Assembly (NCBI GenBank): GCA_963738345.1
Contig: CAVTWI010000002.1
Coordinates: 3,534,001 to 3,598,000, forward strand
Origin: Bog-159 sp963738345
Lineage (GTDB): Bacteria; Acidobacteriota; Terriglobia; Bryobacterales; Bryobacteraceae
DNA: 64,000 nucleotides
Direction: 5' to 3'
Positions 9,165-17,993 of the stretch are shown here, piece by piece. The notes under the pieces are model-generated. The model was not told the origin of the DNA, did no database searches, and saw only the letters and a program-made list of their open reading frames with translations. Position 1 is the stretch's first letter; every line of letters begins with the position of its first letter. The translations under genes were made by a program, and so were the position numbers.

Positions 9165-10304
9165 ATGCTAGCATATTTTGTGCCCTCCGAACGCTTACTG
9201 ACGCGCCGCGCATGGCTGGCTGGAACCGCCGCTTTGGCGGGTTGTGCCCCGCGCAGGAGCCGCGGATTCCCCGGTTATGCCTTTGTCGCCAACGCGGGTG
9301 CGCGCAGCGTAGCGGTGGTGGATCTGACTTCATTTACTTTGGCCAAGCAGATCGGCCTCGATGCCGCGCCGGGGGATGTGCTGTCGAATCTCTTGCGGCC
9401 CTCGGTCTATGTTCTCATGCCCGAAAATGGCATGGTATGCGACGTCGACGCAACCAAACTGACCGTGGTGCGCAAGACGCGATTGGGAGGTTCGGCGCTC
9501 GCCATGCGACTGGCGGCCGACGGGAAATCCCTATGGGTCTTGCAGCCACGTGCGTTAGTGCGCTTGGCCGGGGGTCGACTGCGACCCGCCCAGACCATTC
9601 CGCTGCCGGGCGCCGCAAGCGATTTCGACATTAGCAGTGACGGTCGGGCCGCGGTAGGCTTCGCCCAGGAGCGCCGTCTGGCTGTAATACGGCTCGACAC
9701 CGGGAAGATCGAGCACTTGGTGGAAGCCGGCTCCGAACTTACCCAAATACGGTTCCGAGGCGACGGAAAACAGGTATTAGCGGGCAGCCGGGCGGATCGC
9801 AGCCTGACCATTTTCGATGCCGATAGCGGGCGTACGACCGTTCGTCTGCCGTTGCCGGTAGAGCCCGCCAACTGCTGCTTTAATTCCGACGGCGGCCAGA
9901 TGTTTCTGACCGGTCCGGGCATGGACGCCGTAGTGATCGTCTTTCCCTACCAGACTGAAGTCGGCGAGACTATACTCGCGGGCCGCATGCCCGATGGTCT
10001 GGCCGTAAGCGCCACGCCGCAATATTTATTCGTGACGAATCCCGAATCGGGAAGCGTGACGGTGCTGGATGTCGACACGCGCAAACTGGTCGGGGTGGTC
10101 AACGTGGGGCAGCAACCGCGGCACATTGTAGTAACGCCAGACAATCGCTACGCCCTGGTTCTCAACTGGCAATCGGGGAACATGGGAGTCATCCGGATCG
10201 CGGCATTCACCGAGCGGCGCCACCGGACGGATCCGGCACCATTGTTCACGATGGTGCCGGTGGGCGCGCAACCAGTGGCTGCGGCCGTGGTCGAGATGGG
10301 GTAG
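9165..10304 (+). CDS. YVTN-family beta-propeller lipoprotein
   Basis: A 379-residue exported propeller. The N-terminus holds a twin-arginine pair (TRRAWLAGTAALAGC) and a lipobox LAGC near residue 28, so it is probably a lipid-anchored protein. Blades carry the surface-layer YVTN pattern, e.g. YAFVANAGARSVAVVDL, YLFVTNPESGSVTVLDV and YALVLNWQSGNMGVIRI. Such proteins bind partners at the cell surface; no enzyme site is seen. No Shine-Dalgarno precedes the ATG at 9165, and a GTG 15 nt later (9180) is an alternative start. It is convergent with gpmA (5 bp gap). Confidence 0.82.
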   Translation: MLAYFVPSERLLTRRAWLAGTAALAGCAPRRSRGFPGYAFVANAGARSVAVVDLTSFTLAKQIGLDAAPGDVLSNLLRPSVYVLMPENGMVCDVDATKLTVVRKTRLGGSALAMRLAADGKSLWVLQPRALVRLAGGRLRPAQTIPLPGAASDFDISSDGRAAVGFAQERRLAVIRLDTGKIEHLVEAGSELTQIRFRGDGKQVLAGSRADRSLTIFDADSGRTTVRLPLPVEPANCCFNSDGGQMFLTGPGMDAVVIVFPYQTEVGETILAGRMPDGLAVSATPQYLFVTNPESGSVTVLDVDTRKLVGVVNVGQQPRHIVVTPDNRYALVLNWQSGNMGVIRIAAFTERRHRTDPAPLFTMVPVGAQPVAAAVVEMG

Positions 10305-10309
10305 ATCGC

Positions 10310-11057
10310 TTACTTCTTCTTGCCCTGCGCCGCAACGGCTTCCATAGCCGCCTTTACCTTCTCGGGATCTCCCAAATAGTAATTGCGCAGAGGCTTCAAC
10401 TCGTCGTCGAGTTCATAGACCAGTGGCATTCCGGTGGGAATATTCAACCCTACGATGGCCTCTTCCGAGACGTTGTCGAGATATTTCACCAGCGCGCGCA
10501 AACTATTGCCGTGCGCCGCGATCAGCACCCGTTTGCCGTCGCGCACAGCCGGCGCGATCGTCGAATGCCAGTAGGGCAGGAACCGAGCCACGGTATCTTT
10601 CAGACATTCGGTGAGCGGCAGTTCCGCCGGGGTCAGGTCTTTGTAGCGTGGATCGTGACCCGGATAGCGCGGGTCGTCCGGTGTGAGCGACGGGCGGCGG
10701 GACGTCATAGCTGCGCCGCCAGATCTTGACCTGGTCTTCGCCGAACTTCGCCGCGGTCTCCGATTTGTTCAGCCCCTGCAGCGCGCCGTAGTGGCGCTCG
10801 TTCAAGCGCCACGAACGGTGCACCGGAATCCACATCAAGTCCAGTTCGTCGAGCGTCATCCACAGCGTGCGGATAGCGCGCTTGAGCACCGATGTATAGG
10901 CCACGTCGAAAGCGTAGCTACCTTCCTTCAGCGTCACTCCCGCTTCGTGCGCTTCCTGGCGGCCTTTCTCGGAAAGGTCCACATCGGTCCAGCCGGTGAA
11001 CCGGTTTTCCTTGTTCCAATCGCTTTCGCCGTGACGGAGCAATACGAGTTTAAGCAT
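10310..11057 (-). CDS. gpmA: 2,3-bisphosphoglycerate-dependent phosphoglycerate mutase (one frameshift)
   Basis: Glycolytic enzyme interconverting 3- and 2-phosphoglycerate. The N-terminal part starts MLKLVLLRHGESDWNKENRF, with the catalytic LLRHGES histidine. The C-terminal part carries VLIAAHGNSLRALVKYLD with the second catalytic histidine. The two parts lie in different frames; the switch is near 10688, just after YDVPPP. Dropping one base there (a G in GTCGCTC) joins DVPPPVL to TPDDPRYPG and gives 248 residues, the normal length. No residues are lost, so a sequence error is more likely than decay. It lies 18 bp downstream of eno on the same strand, forming a lower-glycolysis pair. Confidence 0.9.
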
Positions 11058-11075
11058 GAATTCTCCTGACGGCTC

Positions 11076-12365
11076 CTAGCGGCGGAAAGCCTTGCGGCCG
11101 GCGAATTGGGCCGCGGCTGCCCAAGCGCTCTTCGATGCGCAGCAACTGGTTGTACTTGGCGATGCGGTCCGTGCGGCTGGCCGAGCCGGTCTTGATCTGG
11201 CCCGCGTTGGTGGCCACCACCAGGTCCGCGATGAACGGATCTTCCGTCTCGCCCGAGCGGTGCGAAACCACCGCCGTGTAGTTCGCGACCGAGGCCATGT
11301 GCATGGCTCTCCAGCGTTTCGGTCACCGTGCCGATCTGGTTCAGCTTGATCAGAATTGAATTGGCGATGCCGCGCTCGATGCCGCGCTTGAAAATCTCCG
11401 GATTGGTGACGAAGATATCGTCGCCGACCAGTTGAATCTTGCCGCCCAACGTATCGGTCAGCGCTTTCCAGCCATCCCAATCCTCCTCCGACATACCGTC
11501 TTCAATCGAAATGATGGCCGGATATTGGCGCACCCAATCGGCCCAGAACTCCACCATCTGCTCGGAAGTCCGCTGGCTCTTGTCGGATTTCTTGAAGACG
11601 TACTTGCCGTCCTGGATAAAACTCGCTGGAAGCCGGATCGAGGCAAATGCCGATCTGCTCGCCCGGCTTGTAACCGGCCTGGGTGATGCCTTCGAGCAGC
11701 ACTTCGAGCGCCTCGACGTTGGACTTCAGGTTGGGCGCGAAGCCGCCTTCGTCGCCGACTGCCGTCGAGTAGCCGCGCTTCTTCAGCACCTTCTTCAGCG
11801 TGTGAAACACTTCCACGCCCATGCGGAGCGCTTCGGAAAACTTCTCCGCGCCAAAGGGCGCGATCATGAATTCCTGCACATCCACCGAATTGTCGGCGTG
11901 CGCGCCGCCATTAAGCACGTTCATCATGGGAACGGGCAGCAGTCGCGCGCCGGCGCCGCCCAGATAGCGATACAGCGGCGTATGCTGGGCGGCCGCCGCG
12001 GCGCGCGCTGCCGCCATGGAAACGGCCAGAATGGCGTTGGCGCCCAGGCGGCCCTTGTTCGGCGTGCCGTCCAGCTCGATCATCAGCCGGTCGATGTCCG
12101 CCTGCTCGGCTGGCATCCTTTCCATGCAGCGCCTGGGCGATCTCGCCATTGATGTGGCCGACACGGCATTCTGCGTGCCCTTGCCGAGGTAACGCGACTT
12201 GTCGCCATCGCGCAGTTCCACGGCTTCGTGTTCTCCGGTGGAGGCGCCGGAGGGCACAGCCGCCCTGCCCATGCTGCCGTTAGCCAGATAAACATCCGCT
12301 TCCACGGTAGGGTTGCCGCGGGAATCCAGGATTTCACGGCCTGTTACTCGAACGATGGTGGTCAT
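11076..12365 (-). CDS. eno: Enolase (five frameshifts)
   Basis: Converts 2-phosphoglycerate to phosphoenolpyruvate. The start is MTTIVRVTGREILDSRG. Family landmarks appear in order: PSGASTGEHEAVELRD, LDGTPNKGRLGANAILAVS, MNVLNGGAHADN, VGDEGGFAPNL, SIEDGMSEEDW, LVGDDIFVTNP, VVSHRSGETED and IKTGSASRTDR. Shifts occur near 12161 (+2, TG repeat), 12109, 11613, 11305 and 11115 (each +1). The total is +6, so the 1290-bp span would reduce to 427 residues, the normal enolase length. No stop codon stands inside the corrected frame. Enolase is normally essential, so I infer sequence errors rather than a dead gene. Confidence 0.9.
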
Positions 12366-12375
12366 AGAGGTTGAA

Positions 12376-12381
12376 ATTATA
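12376..12381 (-). promoter_or_regulatory. -10 box TATAAT, 10 nt before the eno start
   Basis: On the minus strand TATAAT is followed by 10 nt and the eno ATG. There is no Shine-Dalgarno sequence in the gap, so the mRNA would have almost no 5' leader. The -35 region is poor. Confidence 0.5.
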
Positions 12382-12425
12382 AGGTAGCAGACGACTCGCT
12401 TTGGCGCGCGCCGTAGTGTGGCAGA

Positions 12426-13760
12426 ATGGGCAATACAGGTAAAGAAATGCTCAATACCGCACGGCGCTTCGGCGCGATTCCGATGGCGGCATTTTTCGTG
12501 GCCGGTGGCGCCTTTGCCGCCAAGCCAACCGGTACCCCGGGGGTAACCTTTTCGAAAGAGGTGGCACCGGTTTTGCAGAAACATTGCCAAACCTGCCATC
12601 GTCCCGGCGAGGCTGCGCCGTTCTCGCTGCTTAGCTATCAGCAGGCGCGACCGTGGGCCAAAGCGATGAAAGAGGCCGTGTTATTAAAGAAAATGCCGCC
12701 GTGGTCCGCCGACCCGCACTTCGGGAAGTTTTCAAACGACCGGTCGCTGTCGCAGGCTGATATCGATACGTTGGTTACGTGGGCGGACGCTGGCGCGCCG
12801 GAAGGCGATGTGCGCGACTTGCCGCCGCAACCGGCCTACGTCGAAGGATGGTCCATACCAAAGCCCGACGTAGTATTCCAGTTTCCGCGCGCGTTTGCGA
12901 TTCCGGCGACGGGCACGATCGAATACGAAAAAGTTATCATTCCCTCGGGATTCGCCGAAGACAAATGGGTGCAATTCGCAGAGGCCCGGCCCGACGACCG
13001 CGCCCACGTACACCACATGATCCTGTTTGTGCGGGAACCAGGCTCGCATTGGCTCCGCGGCCAGCCTGCCGGCGTATTTTTCGTAGCACCCAAAGTCACC
13101 GATGACGCCACCGATACCAGCGCGCTTCCCAGCGATTTCCTGGTCGGTTACGCCCCAGGCCAACCGCCCGAGATCCTGGAGCCCGGTAAGGGCAAGTTAG
13201 TGAAAGCCGGTTCCGATTTTGTCCTCGAAATCCACTACACCACCAACGGTAAGGCGGGCAGCGATCAGAGCAAATTCGGCTTGGTGTTTGCGAAGGAAAA
13301 GCCTGCCACCCGCGTGCTCACTCTGTCGGCGACCAATGGGAAGTTCAAGATTCCGCCGGGCGATCCGAACTACCGCGTGGATGCCGATTTCGCAGTGGGC
13401 GCCGATGTGAAACTAGCCAGCCTGCATCCGCACATGCACGGACGCGGCAAGGATTTCGAATATCGGGTCGTGTATCCCACCGGCGAGACGCAAACCTTGT
13501 TGCGCGTGCCCCGCTACGATTGGCACTGGCAACTTTGGTACAACCTGGCATCGCCGATCGTGTTGCCGAAAGGGACACGCATCGAATGCACGGCACACTT
13601 CGATAATTCGCCGAACAATCCGGACAATGCGGATCCCAAGAAGGAAGTCACTTGGGGAGATCAAAGTTGGGACGAAATGATGGTGGGCTTTTTCAATCTG
13701 GAGTTCCCCTCGAATATGCCCGTAAAAGACGTGTTTGGGCCCAAGGTGGCCAGCAATTGA
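12426..13760 (+). CDS. Exported haem c / copper type-II monooxygenase-like protein
   Basis: A 444-residue exported protein. After a signal peptide (ends FVAGGAFAA) comes a cytochrome-c-like segment with the haem site CQTCH at about residues 56-60. The second part resembles the copper type-II ascorbate-dependent monooxygenase fold (peptidylglycine/dopamine hydroxylase type): a His cluster AHVHHM near 196-201, HPHMHGRG near 337, and Met-containing DEMMVGFFNLEF at the end. Members in Acidobacteria and Planctomycetes are uncharacterised. The start is either ATG 12426 or ATG 12447; only the signal length changes. Its TGA overlaps the TTG start of the ThuA gene. The substrate is unknown; an oxidative role is inferred from the metal sites. 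Confidence 0.78.
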   Translation: MGNTGKEMLNTARRFGAIPMAAFFVAGGAFAAKPTGTPGVTFSKEVAPVLQKHCQTCHRPGEAAPFSLLSYQQARPWAKAMKEAVLLKKMPPWSADPHFGKFSNDRSLSQADIDTLVTWADAGAPEGDVRDLPPQPAYVEGWSIPKPDVVFQFPRAFAIPATGTIEYEKVIIPSGFAEDKWVQFAEARPDDRAHVHHMILFVREPGSHWLRGQPAGVFFVAPKVTDDATDTSALPSDFLVGYAPGQPPEILEPGKGKLVKAGSDFVLEIHYTTNGKAGSDQSKFGLVFAKEKPATRVLTLSATNGKFKIPPGDPNYRVDADFAVGADVKLASLHPHMHGRGKDFEYRVVYPTGETQTLLRVPRYDWHWQLWYNLASPIVLPKGTRIECTAHFDNSPNNPDNADPKKEVTWGDQSWDEMMVGFFNLEFPSNMPVKDVFGPKVASN

Positions 13761-14578
13761 CGGCACGTGTTGCCATACTGATCCTGGCGGTGTTGACCGC
13801 TATCGGTGGCAGCGCCCAGACCCCGGCGCCACAAACCCGGAAAAAGTTGTTAGCGATCGGCGAAGAGAAGGGTTATCGCCATGAAGCCGTTTCGCACGCC
13901 CTCGCGACCATTGAGCGACTGGGCCGCGAGAACGGTCTGTGGGACACCACCATTCGCACCGATACCGAAGTCCTCACCAAGAAAAAGCTGGAATACAACG
14001 CGCCGAATCTGAATAACTTCGATGCCGTGTTGTTCTATACGGGCGGAAATTTGGAAATGGATGCTCAGCAGAAATCCGACTTCCTCTCGTTCATTCACGA
14101 CGATGGGAAAGGGTTCATCGGGATCCACAGTGCCACTATCACGTTCACAAACTGGCCCGAATATGGCGAGATGATTGGCGGATATTTCGACGAGCATCCT
14201 TGGGGCACTTTCAACGCGCCGGTAATCGTGGAAGACCCCGCGTTTCCCGGGATGAGCCAGTGGGGACCGTCGTTCGTGTTGCGCGACGAGATCTACCAGA
14301 TGCGGAATTATTCGCGCGAGAAACTGCGGGTGTTGATGCGCCTCGATCCCGATAAGCTTGACTTGAAAAACAAGAACGTCCATCGCACCGATCGCGACTT
14401 CGCAGTGGCGTGGGCCAAGATGTATGGGCAAGGCCGCGTGTTTTATTCCACGCTGGGGCATCCGGTCGAGAATTGGGATCGTCCGGATCTGCAGAAAATG
14501 TACGTGGAAGCCATCAAATGGGCGATGAAACTTCAGGATGCGGATGTTACGCCGCGGCCCTTGGTACAGAAGCCATGA
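13757..14578 (+). CDS. Exported ThuA-domain protein
   Basis: A 273-residue protein. I chose the TTG at 13757, which overlaps the previous stop (TTGA) and yields the signal peptide LTARVAILILAVLTAIGGSAQ. The body is a ThuA domain (class-I glutamine-amidotransferase-like fold linked to trehalose/keto-sugar utilisation): KKLLAIGEEKGYRHEAVSHA, FDAVLFYTGGNLEM, GKGFIGIHSAT, GGYFDEHPWG and GRVFYSTLGH. Related proteins act in 3-keto-glycoside metabolism, so a periplasmic sugar-related job is likely. It sits in a four-gene overlapped operon with a monooxygenase-like protein, a sugar isomerase-like protein and a redoxin. Confidence 0.85.
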   Translation: MTARVAILILAVLTAIGGSAQTPAPQTRKKLLAIGEEKGYRHEAVSHALATIERLGRENGLWDTTIRTDTEVLTKKKLEYNAPNLNNFDAVLFYTGGNLEMDAQQKSDFLSFIHDDGKGFIGIHSATITFTNWPEYGEMIGGYFDEHPWGTFNAPVIVEDPAFPGMSQWGPSFVLRDEIYQMRNYSREKLRVLMRLDPDKLDLKNKNVHRTDRDFAVAWAKMYGQGRVFYSTLGHPVENWDRPDLQKMYVEAIKWAMKLQDADVTPRPLVQKP

Positions 14579-15372
14579 CGCGGCGAACATTTGCGGGCCT
14601 GGCAACGGGCGCGGCCGTGGCTGCGGGTCGTAGCTTGAGGGCAGCTAACCGCCTGAACATCGGCATTGGCACTTACAGTTATCACGGCCTTTCTCTCGAA
14701 GCCATGATCGTCCAGTTACAAGCGCTGGGTATTCAGGAAATCGAGATGTCGCGCGGCGAGTTCATGCTGCTGTCACATCCGAATGAAGACCGCTTCCGTA
14801 GCGCACGGGCGTTGTTCGACAAGGGTGGGATTCGTTGTGTCTCCTATTATGCCGCGACTATTCACGATGAGCACGAACTCGATCTTGCGCTGAGCTTTGC
14901 CAAGATCTTGGGCGCGCGCAATATCACCGGCGATGCCACCGGGGGGGCCATGCTGAAGCGCATTGACCAGCAGTGCACCCAGGCAGGACTTACCTTTGGC
15001 ATCCACAATCATTTCTTCCCCACTAAGTTCGCCTACGAGAGCCCCGAGGATGTGCTGCGCGCCTTGGCCGGTCTTTCGAAGACCGTCGGCGCAACCGTGG
15101 ATGTGGGCCAGTTCGCCTCTTGCGGCTACGACACCGTGGACGCCGTGCGCAAGTTGGGACCGTATCTGAAACTGGTACACCTGAAAGACATCGCCGCACC
15201 GCATGCGGAGGACAATGTATTGATCGGGCGCGGCATTGCTAAGATTCCGCAGGTAATGGCGGAACTGCACAAGCTGAACTTCACGGGATTAGTGGCCATC
15301 GAATATGAGAAAGAAGGTCCAGTCGAAGAGGATATGCGGCAGGAGGTGGAATATGCGCGTAAATTGGCTTGA
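14575..15372 (+). CDS. Tat-exported TIM-barrel sugar isomerase/epimerase-like protein
   Basis: A 265-residue protein with a twin-arginine signal (MTRRTFAGLATGAAVAAG). The AP-endonuclease-2/xylose-isomerase-like TIM barrel shows conserved metal-site positions: IGTYSYHG, QEIEMSRGE, TFGIHNHFF, ATVDVGQFA, KLVHLKDI and VAIEYEKEG. Such proteins isomerise or epimerise sugars, usually with a divalent metal. Its ATG overlaps the ThuA stop (ATGA). The redoxin start lies inside its last codons, so all are one transcription unit. The exact sugar is unknown. Confidence 0.85.
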   Translation: MTRRTFAGLATGAAVAAGRSLRAANRLNIGIGTYSYHGLSLEAMIVQLQALGIQEIEMSRGEFMLLSHPNEDRFRSARALFDKGGIRCVSYYAATIHDEHELDLALSFAKILGARNITGDATGGAMLKRIDQQCTQAGLTFGIHNHFFPTKFAYESPEDVLRALAGLSKTVGATVDVGQFASCGYDTVDAVRKLGPYLKLVHLKDIAAPHAEDNVLIGRGIAKIPQVMAELHKLNFTGLVAIEYEKEGPVEEDMRQEVEYARKLA

Positions 15373-16471
15373 ACTACTCTTCGCCACCGCGATGGTGGCA
15401 TACGGCGCGGATTCTCATCCGATACTCCCCATCGGCTCGTCCGCGCCGGATTTTTCATTGCCGGGAGTGGATGGCAAGACTCACCAGCTTGCCGACTACG
15501 CTGCCAGCCCAGTGTTGGCCATTGTCTTCACGTGCAATCACTGCCCTATCGCACAGCTTTACGAGCAACGCATCCAGCAACTGTACGACGACTATAGCGG
15601 CAAAGGCGTGGCCGTGGTAGCGATCCAACCGAACGCGCCCGAAGCGCTCCGTATTGACGAACTCGATTCCGCGGACATGAGTGACACGCTGGCTGAAATG
15701 CAAGTCCGGGTGGCCTACAAACATCTGACTTATCCGTATTTGTATGACGGCGCCACTCAGTCCGTAGCGCGCGCTTATGGTCCCCAAGCCACGCCGCACA
15801 TATTCATTTTCGATCGCGACCGGCGGCTTCGTTACGAAGGGCGCGTGGACAACAGCTACCGCATGGAAATGGTAAAGACGCAGGATGCACGGAATGCGAT
15901 CAATGCCCTGCTGGCGGGCAAGGCTCCGGAGGTCACCCATACGGGCGTTTTCGGCTGCTCCACCAAGTGGAAAGAGAAGGAAGCCGAGCGGTTAGCGGCC
16001 ATGCGCAAACTGGAAGAGCAGCCCGTTAATCTCGAAGCCGCCTCGGTCGAAGATATGGCTAAACTGCGCGCGAACGCCGCCAAGAAACTGACCCTGGTCA
16101 GCTTTTGGGACACGCGCTGCGGTTCCTGCATCAACCAGTTCGCGGGCATTGAAACCACTTACCGTATGTATAGCCCGCGCGGATTAGAACTGGTAACAGT
16201 AGCGGCGGACTCTTCCGAACATCGCGACGCTGTCCAGCAGATACTGCAAAAGCAGCATGCCACCAGCCGCAATCTTTTGTCCTCCGCCGGTTTCGAGAAG
16301 GACTGGGGACTTGCGCCGGGCGCTTCCCTGCCGTATACCGTCTTGATGACGCCCGACGGCAAGATCGTTTACCACAAGGCCGGCCTAGTGGACATGTTGG
16401 AACTGCGTCGCACCATCCTGGCACACTTCGATTGGGAATACGAAGGCTTTCACCAGTATTGGACGAACTGA
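15353..16471 (+). CDS. Two-domain thioredoxin-like redoxin, exported
   Basis: A 372-residue exported protein. The start at 15353 is fixed by an AGGAGG ribosome site 6 nt upstream and a signal peptide ending AYGAD. Domain one (about 25-190) is an AhpC/TSA-type redoxin with SAPDFSLPGVDGKTH and the CNHC pair in FTCNHCPIAQLYE. Domain two (about 240-370) is a second thioredoxin fold with CGSC in FWDTRCGSCINQF. Two CxxC pairs suggest thiol-disulfide or peroxide chemistry in the periplasm. As the last gene of the overlapped operon, it may maintain the haem or copper cysteines of the first gene's product; that link is inference. Confidence 0.85.
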   Translation: MRVNWLELLFATAMVAYGADSHPILPIGSSAPDFSLPGVDGKTHQLADYAASPVLAIVFTCNHCPIAQLYEQRIQQLYDDYSGKGVAVVAIQPNAPEALRIDELDSADMSDTLAEMQVRVAYKHLTYPYLYDGATQSVARAYGPQATPHIFIFDRDRRLRYEGRVDNSYRMEMVKTQDARNAINALLAGKAPEVTHTGVFGCSTKWKEKEAERLAAMRKLEEQPVNLEAASVEDMAKLRANAAKKLTLVSFWDTRCGSCINQFAGIETTYRMYSPRGLELVTVAADSSEHRDAVQQILQKQHATSRNLLSSAGFEKDWGLAPGASLPYTVLMTPDGKIVYHKAGLVDMLELRRTILAHFDWEYEGFHQYWTN

Positions 16472-16552
16472 CATCTCCGCAAAACGGACCGCTGGATAAC
16501 CAAAGAGGACTGGAGTCCTTCGCACGGGCCATGGATAATCGAGATAGACGCT

Positions 16553-16879
16553 GTGCCGCAAGAACTCAACGCATCTCCAGCCCCAATTCCAAATACCTTT
16601 CCGATCCCGGCTGTCGGTATCTTCCTGGGCCTGCAGATATTGGATGTCCTGACAACCATGATCGGCCTGCATTTGGGCGCGCGTGAAGGCAGCACCTTTA
16701 TCGGTCACTTACTGCAAACCGGACCGCTCAGCGGGCTCATCATTTCGAAGATACTAGCGGCGGGACTGGCAGCCTTTGCGGTGTTTCTGAATCGCAAACG
16801 GATGCTGATTTTCTTGAATATCTGGTTCGGCGCGGTGGTTGCCTGGAACCTCCTGGCAATTGTCGTGCAAGCTTCCTAG
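16553..16879 (+). CDS. DUF5658-like small membrane protein
   Basis: A 108-residue protein with a GTG start. It has three hydrophobic helices (about 20-40, 58-80 and 85-105) and the pattern LQILDVLTTMIGLHLGAREGS, typical of the DUF5658 family (helix with Asp, then a Glu-containing loop). There is no known function. Ribosome binding before GTG is weak, so the exact start is uncertain. It ends overlapping the stop of the convergent DUF1684 gene by 4 nt. Confidence 0.65.
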   Translation: MPQELNASPAPIPNTFPIPAVGIFLGLQILDVLTTMIGLHLGAREGSTFIGHLLQTGPLSGLIISKILAAGLAAFAVFLNRKRMLIFLNIWFGAVVAWNLLAIVVQAS

Positions 16880-17682
16880 TGCTCGCCGTATTTCAATTCC
16901 CCGGCCTCAATGCGCGCTCCCAAACGGTTCTCTTTCGGTGGTAGCGGGCAGGTTGCGTAGGGCGTAAACGCGCACGGCGGATTGTACGCTTTGTTGAAAT
17001 CGAGTACCACTTCGCCGTCCTTCCCCAACTCCGCATCGAGAAAACGGCCGCTGCCGTAAGTCTCTTTGCCGGACGTTAAGTCACGGAAAATGAATGACAA
17101 TTCGCCGGGCGATTCCTGTACGGGGGTTAGCCGCAGTTTTTGGCCGTGTAACTGAAACTCCACATATCCGGGGCTGGGAGTATCCTCAACCTGTCCGAGC
17201 ACATTCAGGATAGGGATTTTTTTGGCGTCCGGCACCAAGCGGGTGGCAATCCGATACTCCGGTTTCACCGGGAAGTAATGCAAGCCCGTGAAGTCCTTAC
17301 GCAACTGGCTGTTGTTATCCTTCAGCCGGATGCCGTACTTATCGCCGCGCTTAATAACCAACATACTCACGGCGCCCCGGGTCACCACGTCCGGCTTACC
17401 CGAAGTATCCGGCTGTAGCTCCCGCTTTCGCCCGTCCATGTACAAGGTCACTTTTCCCTTGTCCAACTGGAAAGTGGCGCCTTCCACCGCCGCGAAGCTA
17501 TTGGCCCCATCGTGCAGCCAGAGCAGCCCCGTAACGGTCAACCAACCGCCATCGGCCTTGAGGGACGCCTCACGCTGCCGGCGCCATCCTTCAATCTGCG
17601 CGCGATAGGCATCGGAAGCCGCCCACAACCCTGCGCACAGCGCCACCAGCGCCGCGCACACGCTGCAGTAACGGTTAAGCAT
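16876..17682 (-). CDS. Exported DUF1684 protein
   Basis: A 268-residue protein with a signal peptide (ends LCAGLWAASD). Family signatures are IEGWRRQREASLKADGGWLT near the N-terminus, GKETYGSGRFLDAEL in the middle and DFNKAYNPPCAFTPYATCPL at the end, all hallmarks of DUF1684. The conserved NPPCA..P..TCPLPP..N block suggests a metal or ligand site, but no activity is known. Its ATG overlaps the zapA stop by 8 nt, so it is the distal gene of the rpmI-rplT-zapA unit. Confidence 0.88.
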   Translation of the reverse strand: MLNRYCSVCAALVALCAGLWAASDAYRAQIEGWRRQREASLKADGGWLTVTGLLWLHDGANSFAAVEGATFQLDKGKVTLYMDGRKRELQPDTSGKPDVVTRGAVSMLVIKRGDKYGIRLKDNNSQLRKDFTGLHYFPVKPEYRIATRLVPDAKKIPILNVLGQVEDTPSPGYVEFQLHGQKLRLTPVQESPGELSFIFRDLTSGKETYGSGRFLDAELGKDGEVVLDFNKAYNPPCAFTPYATCPLPPKENRLGARIEAGELKYGEH

Positions 17683-17989
17683 CGTTCCCTCCTTCGAGCG
17701 CCTGCTCGAGAAGTACCGCGAACTCTTCGCTCTTGCGGTCCACGCGATCTTTTAGCTGGTTAAGACTCTGCTCGAGATTATTGAGCCGGTCGGCCAAGTG
17801 CATACATGCCAGCACCGCAATTCGCGTGGAATCGGCGTTGGGAGATTTACCCGCGATCGACAGCATCAGATCGTCCACACTACGCGCCAAGTCCTCCACT
17901 TCGCGTGGATCTCCGGCGGTGAGCAGCGTATAAGACTGGCTCAGGATGGTAACGCGTACCGGACGTTTTTCTGGCGTGCTGGCGGCCAC
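17675..17989 (-). CDS. zapA: Cell division protein ZapA
   Basis: A 104-residue protein of normal ZapA length. VRVTILSQSYTLLTAGDPREVEDLARSVD is the N-terminal ZapA globular head, followed by TRIAVLACMHLADRLNNLEQ and a C-terminal coiled coil. ZapA binds and bundles FtsZ at the division ring. It follows a small coiled-coil gene by 4 nt and is coupled to DUF1684 by an 8-nt overlap. Confidence 0.9.
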   Translation of the reverse strand: MAASTPEKRPVRVTILSQSYTLLTAGDPREVEDLARSVDDLMLSIAGKSPNADSTRIAVLACMHLADRLNNLEQSLNQLKDRVDRKSEEFAVLLEQALEGGNDA

Positions 17990-17993
17990 GGCT

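Noticed and set aside
10310..11057. Two separate short mutase-like genes
   Set aside because: The two parts are consecutive halves of one GpmA, joined by a single-base shift.
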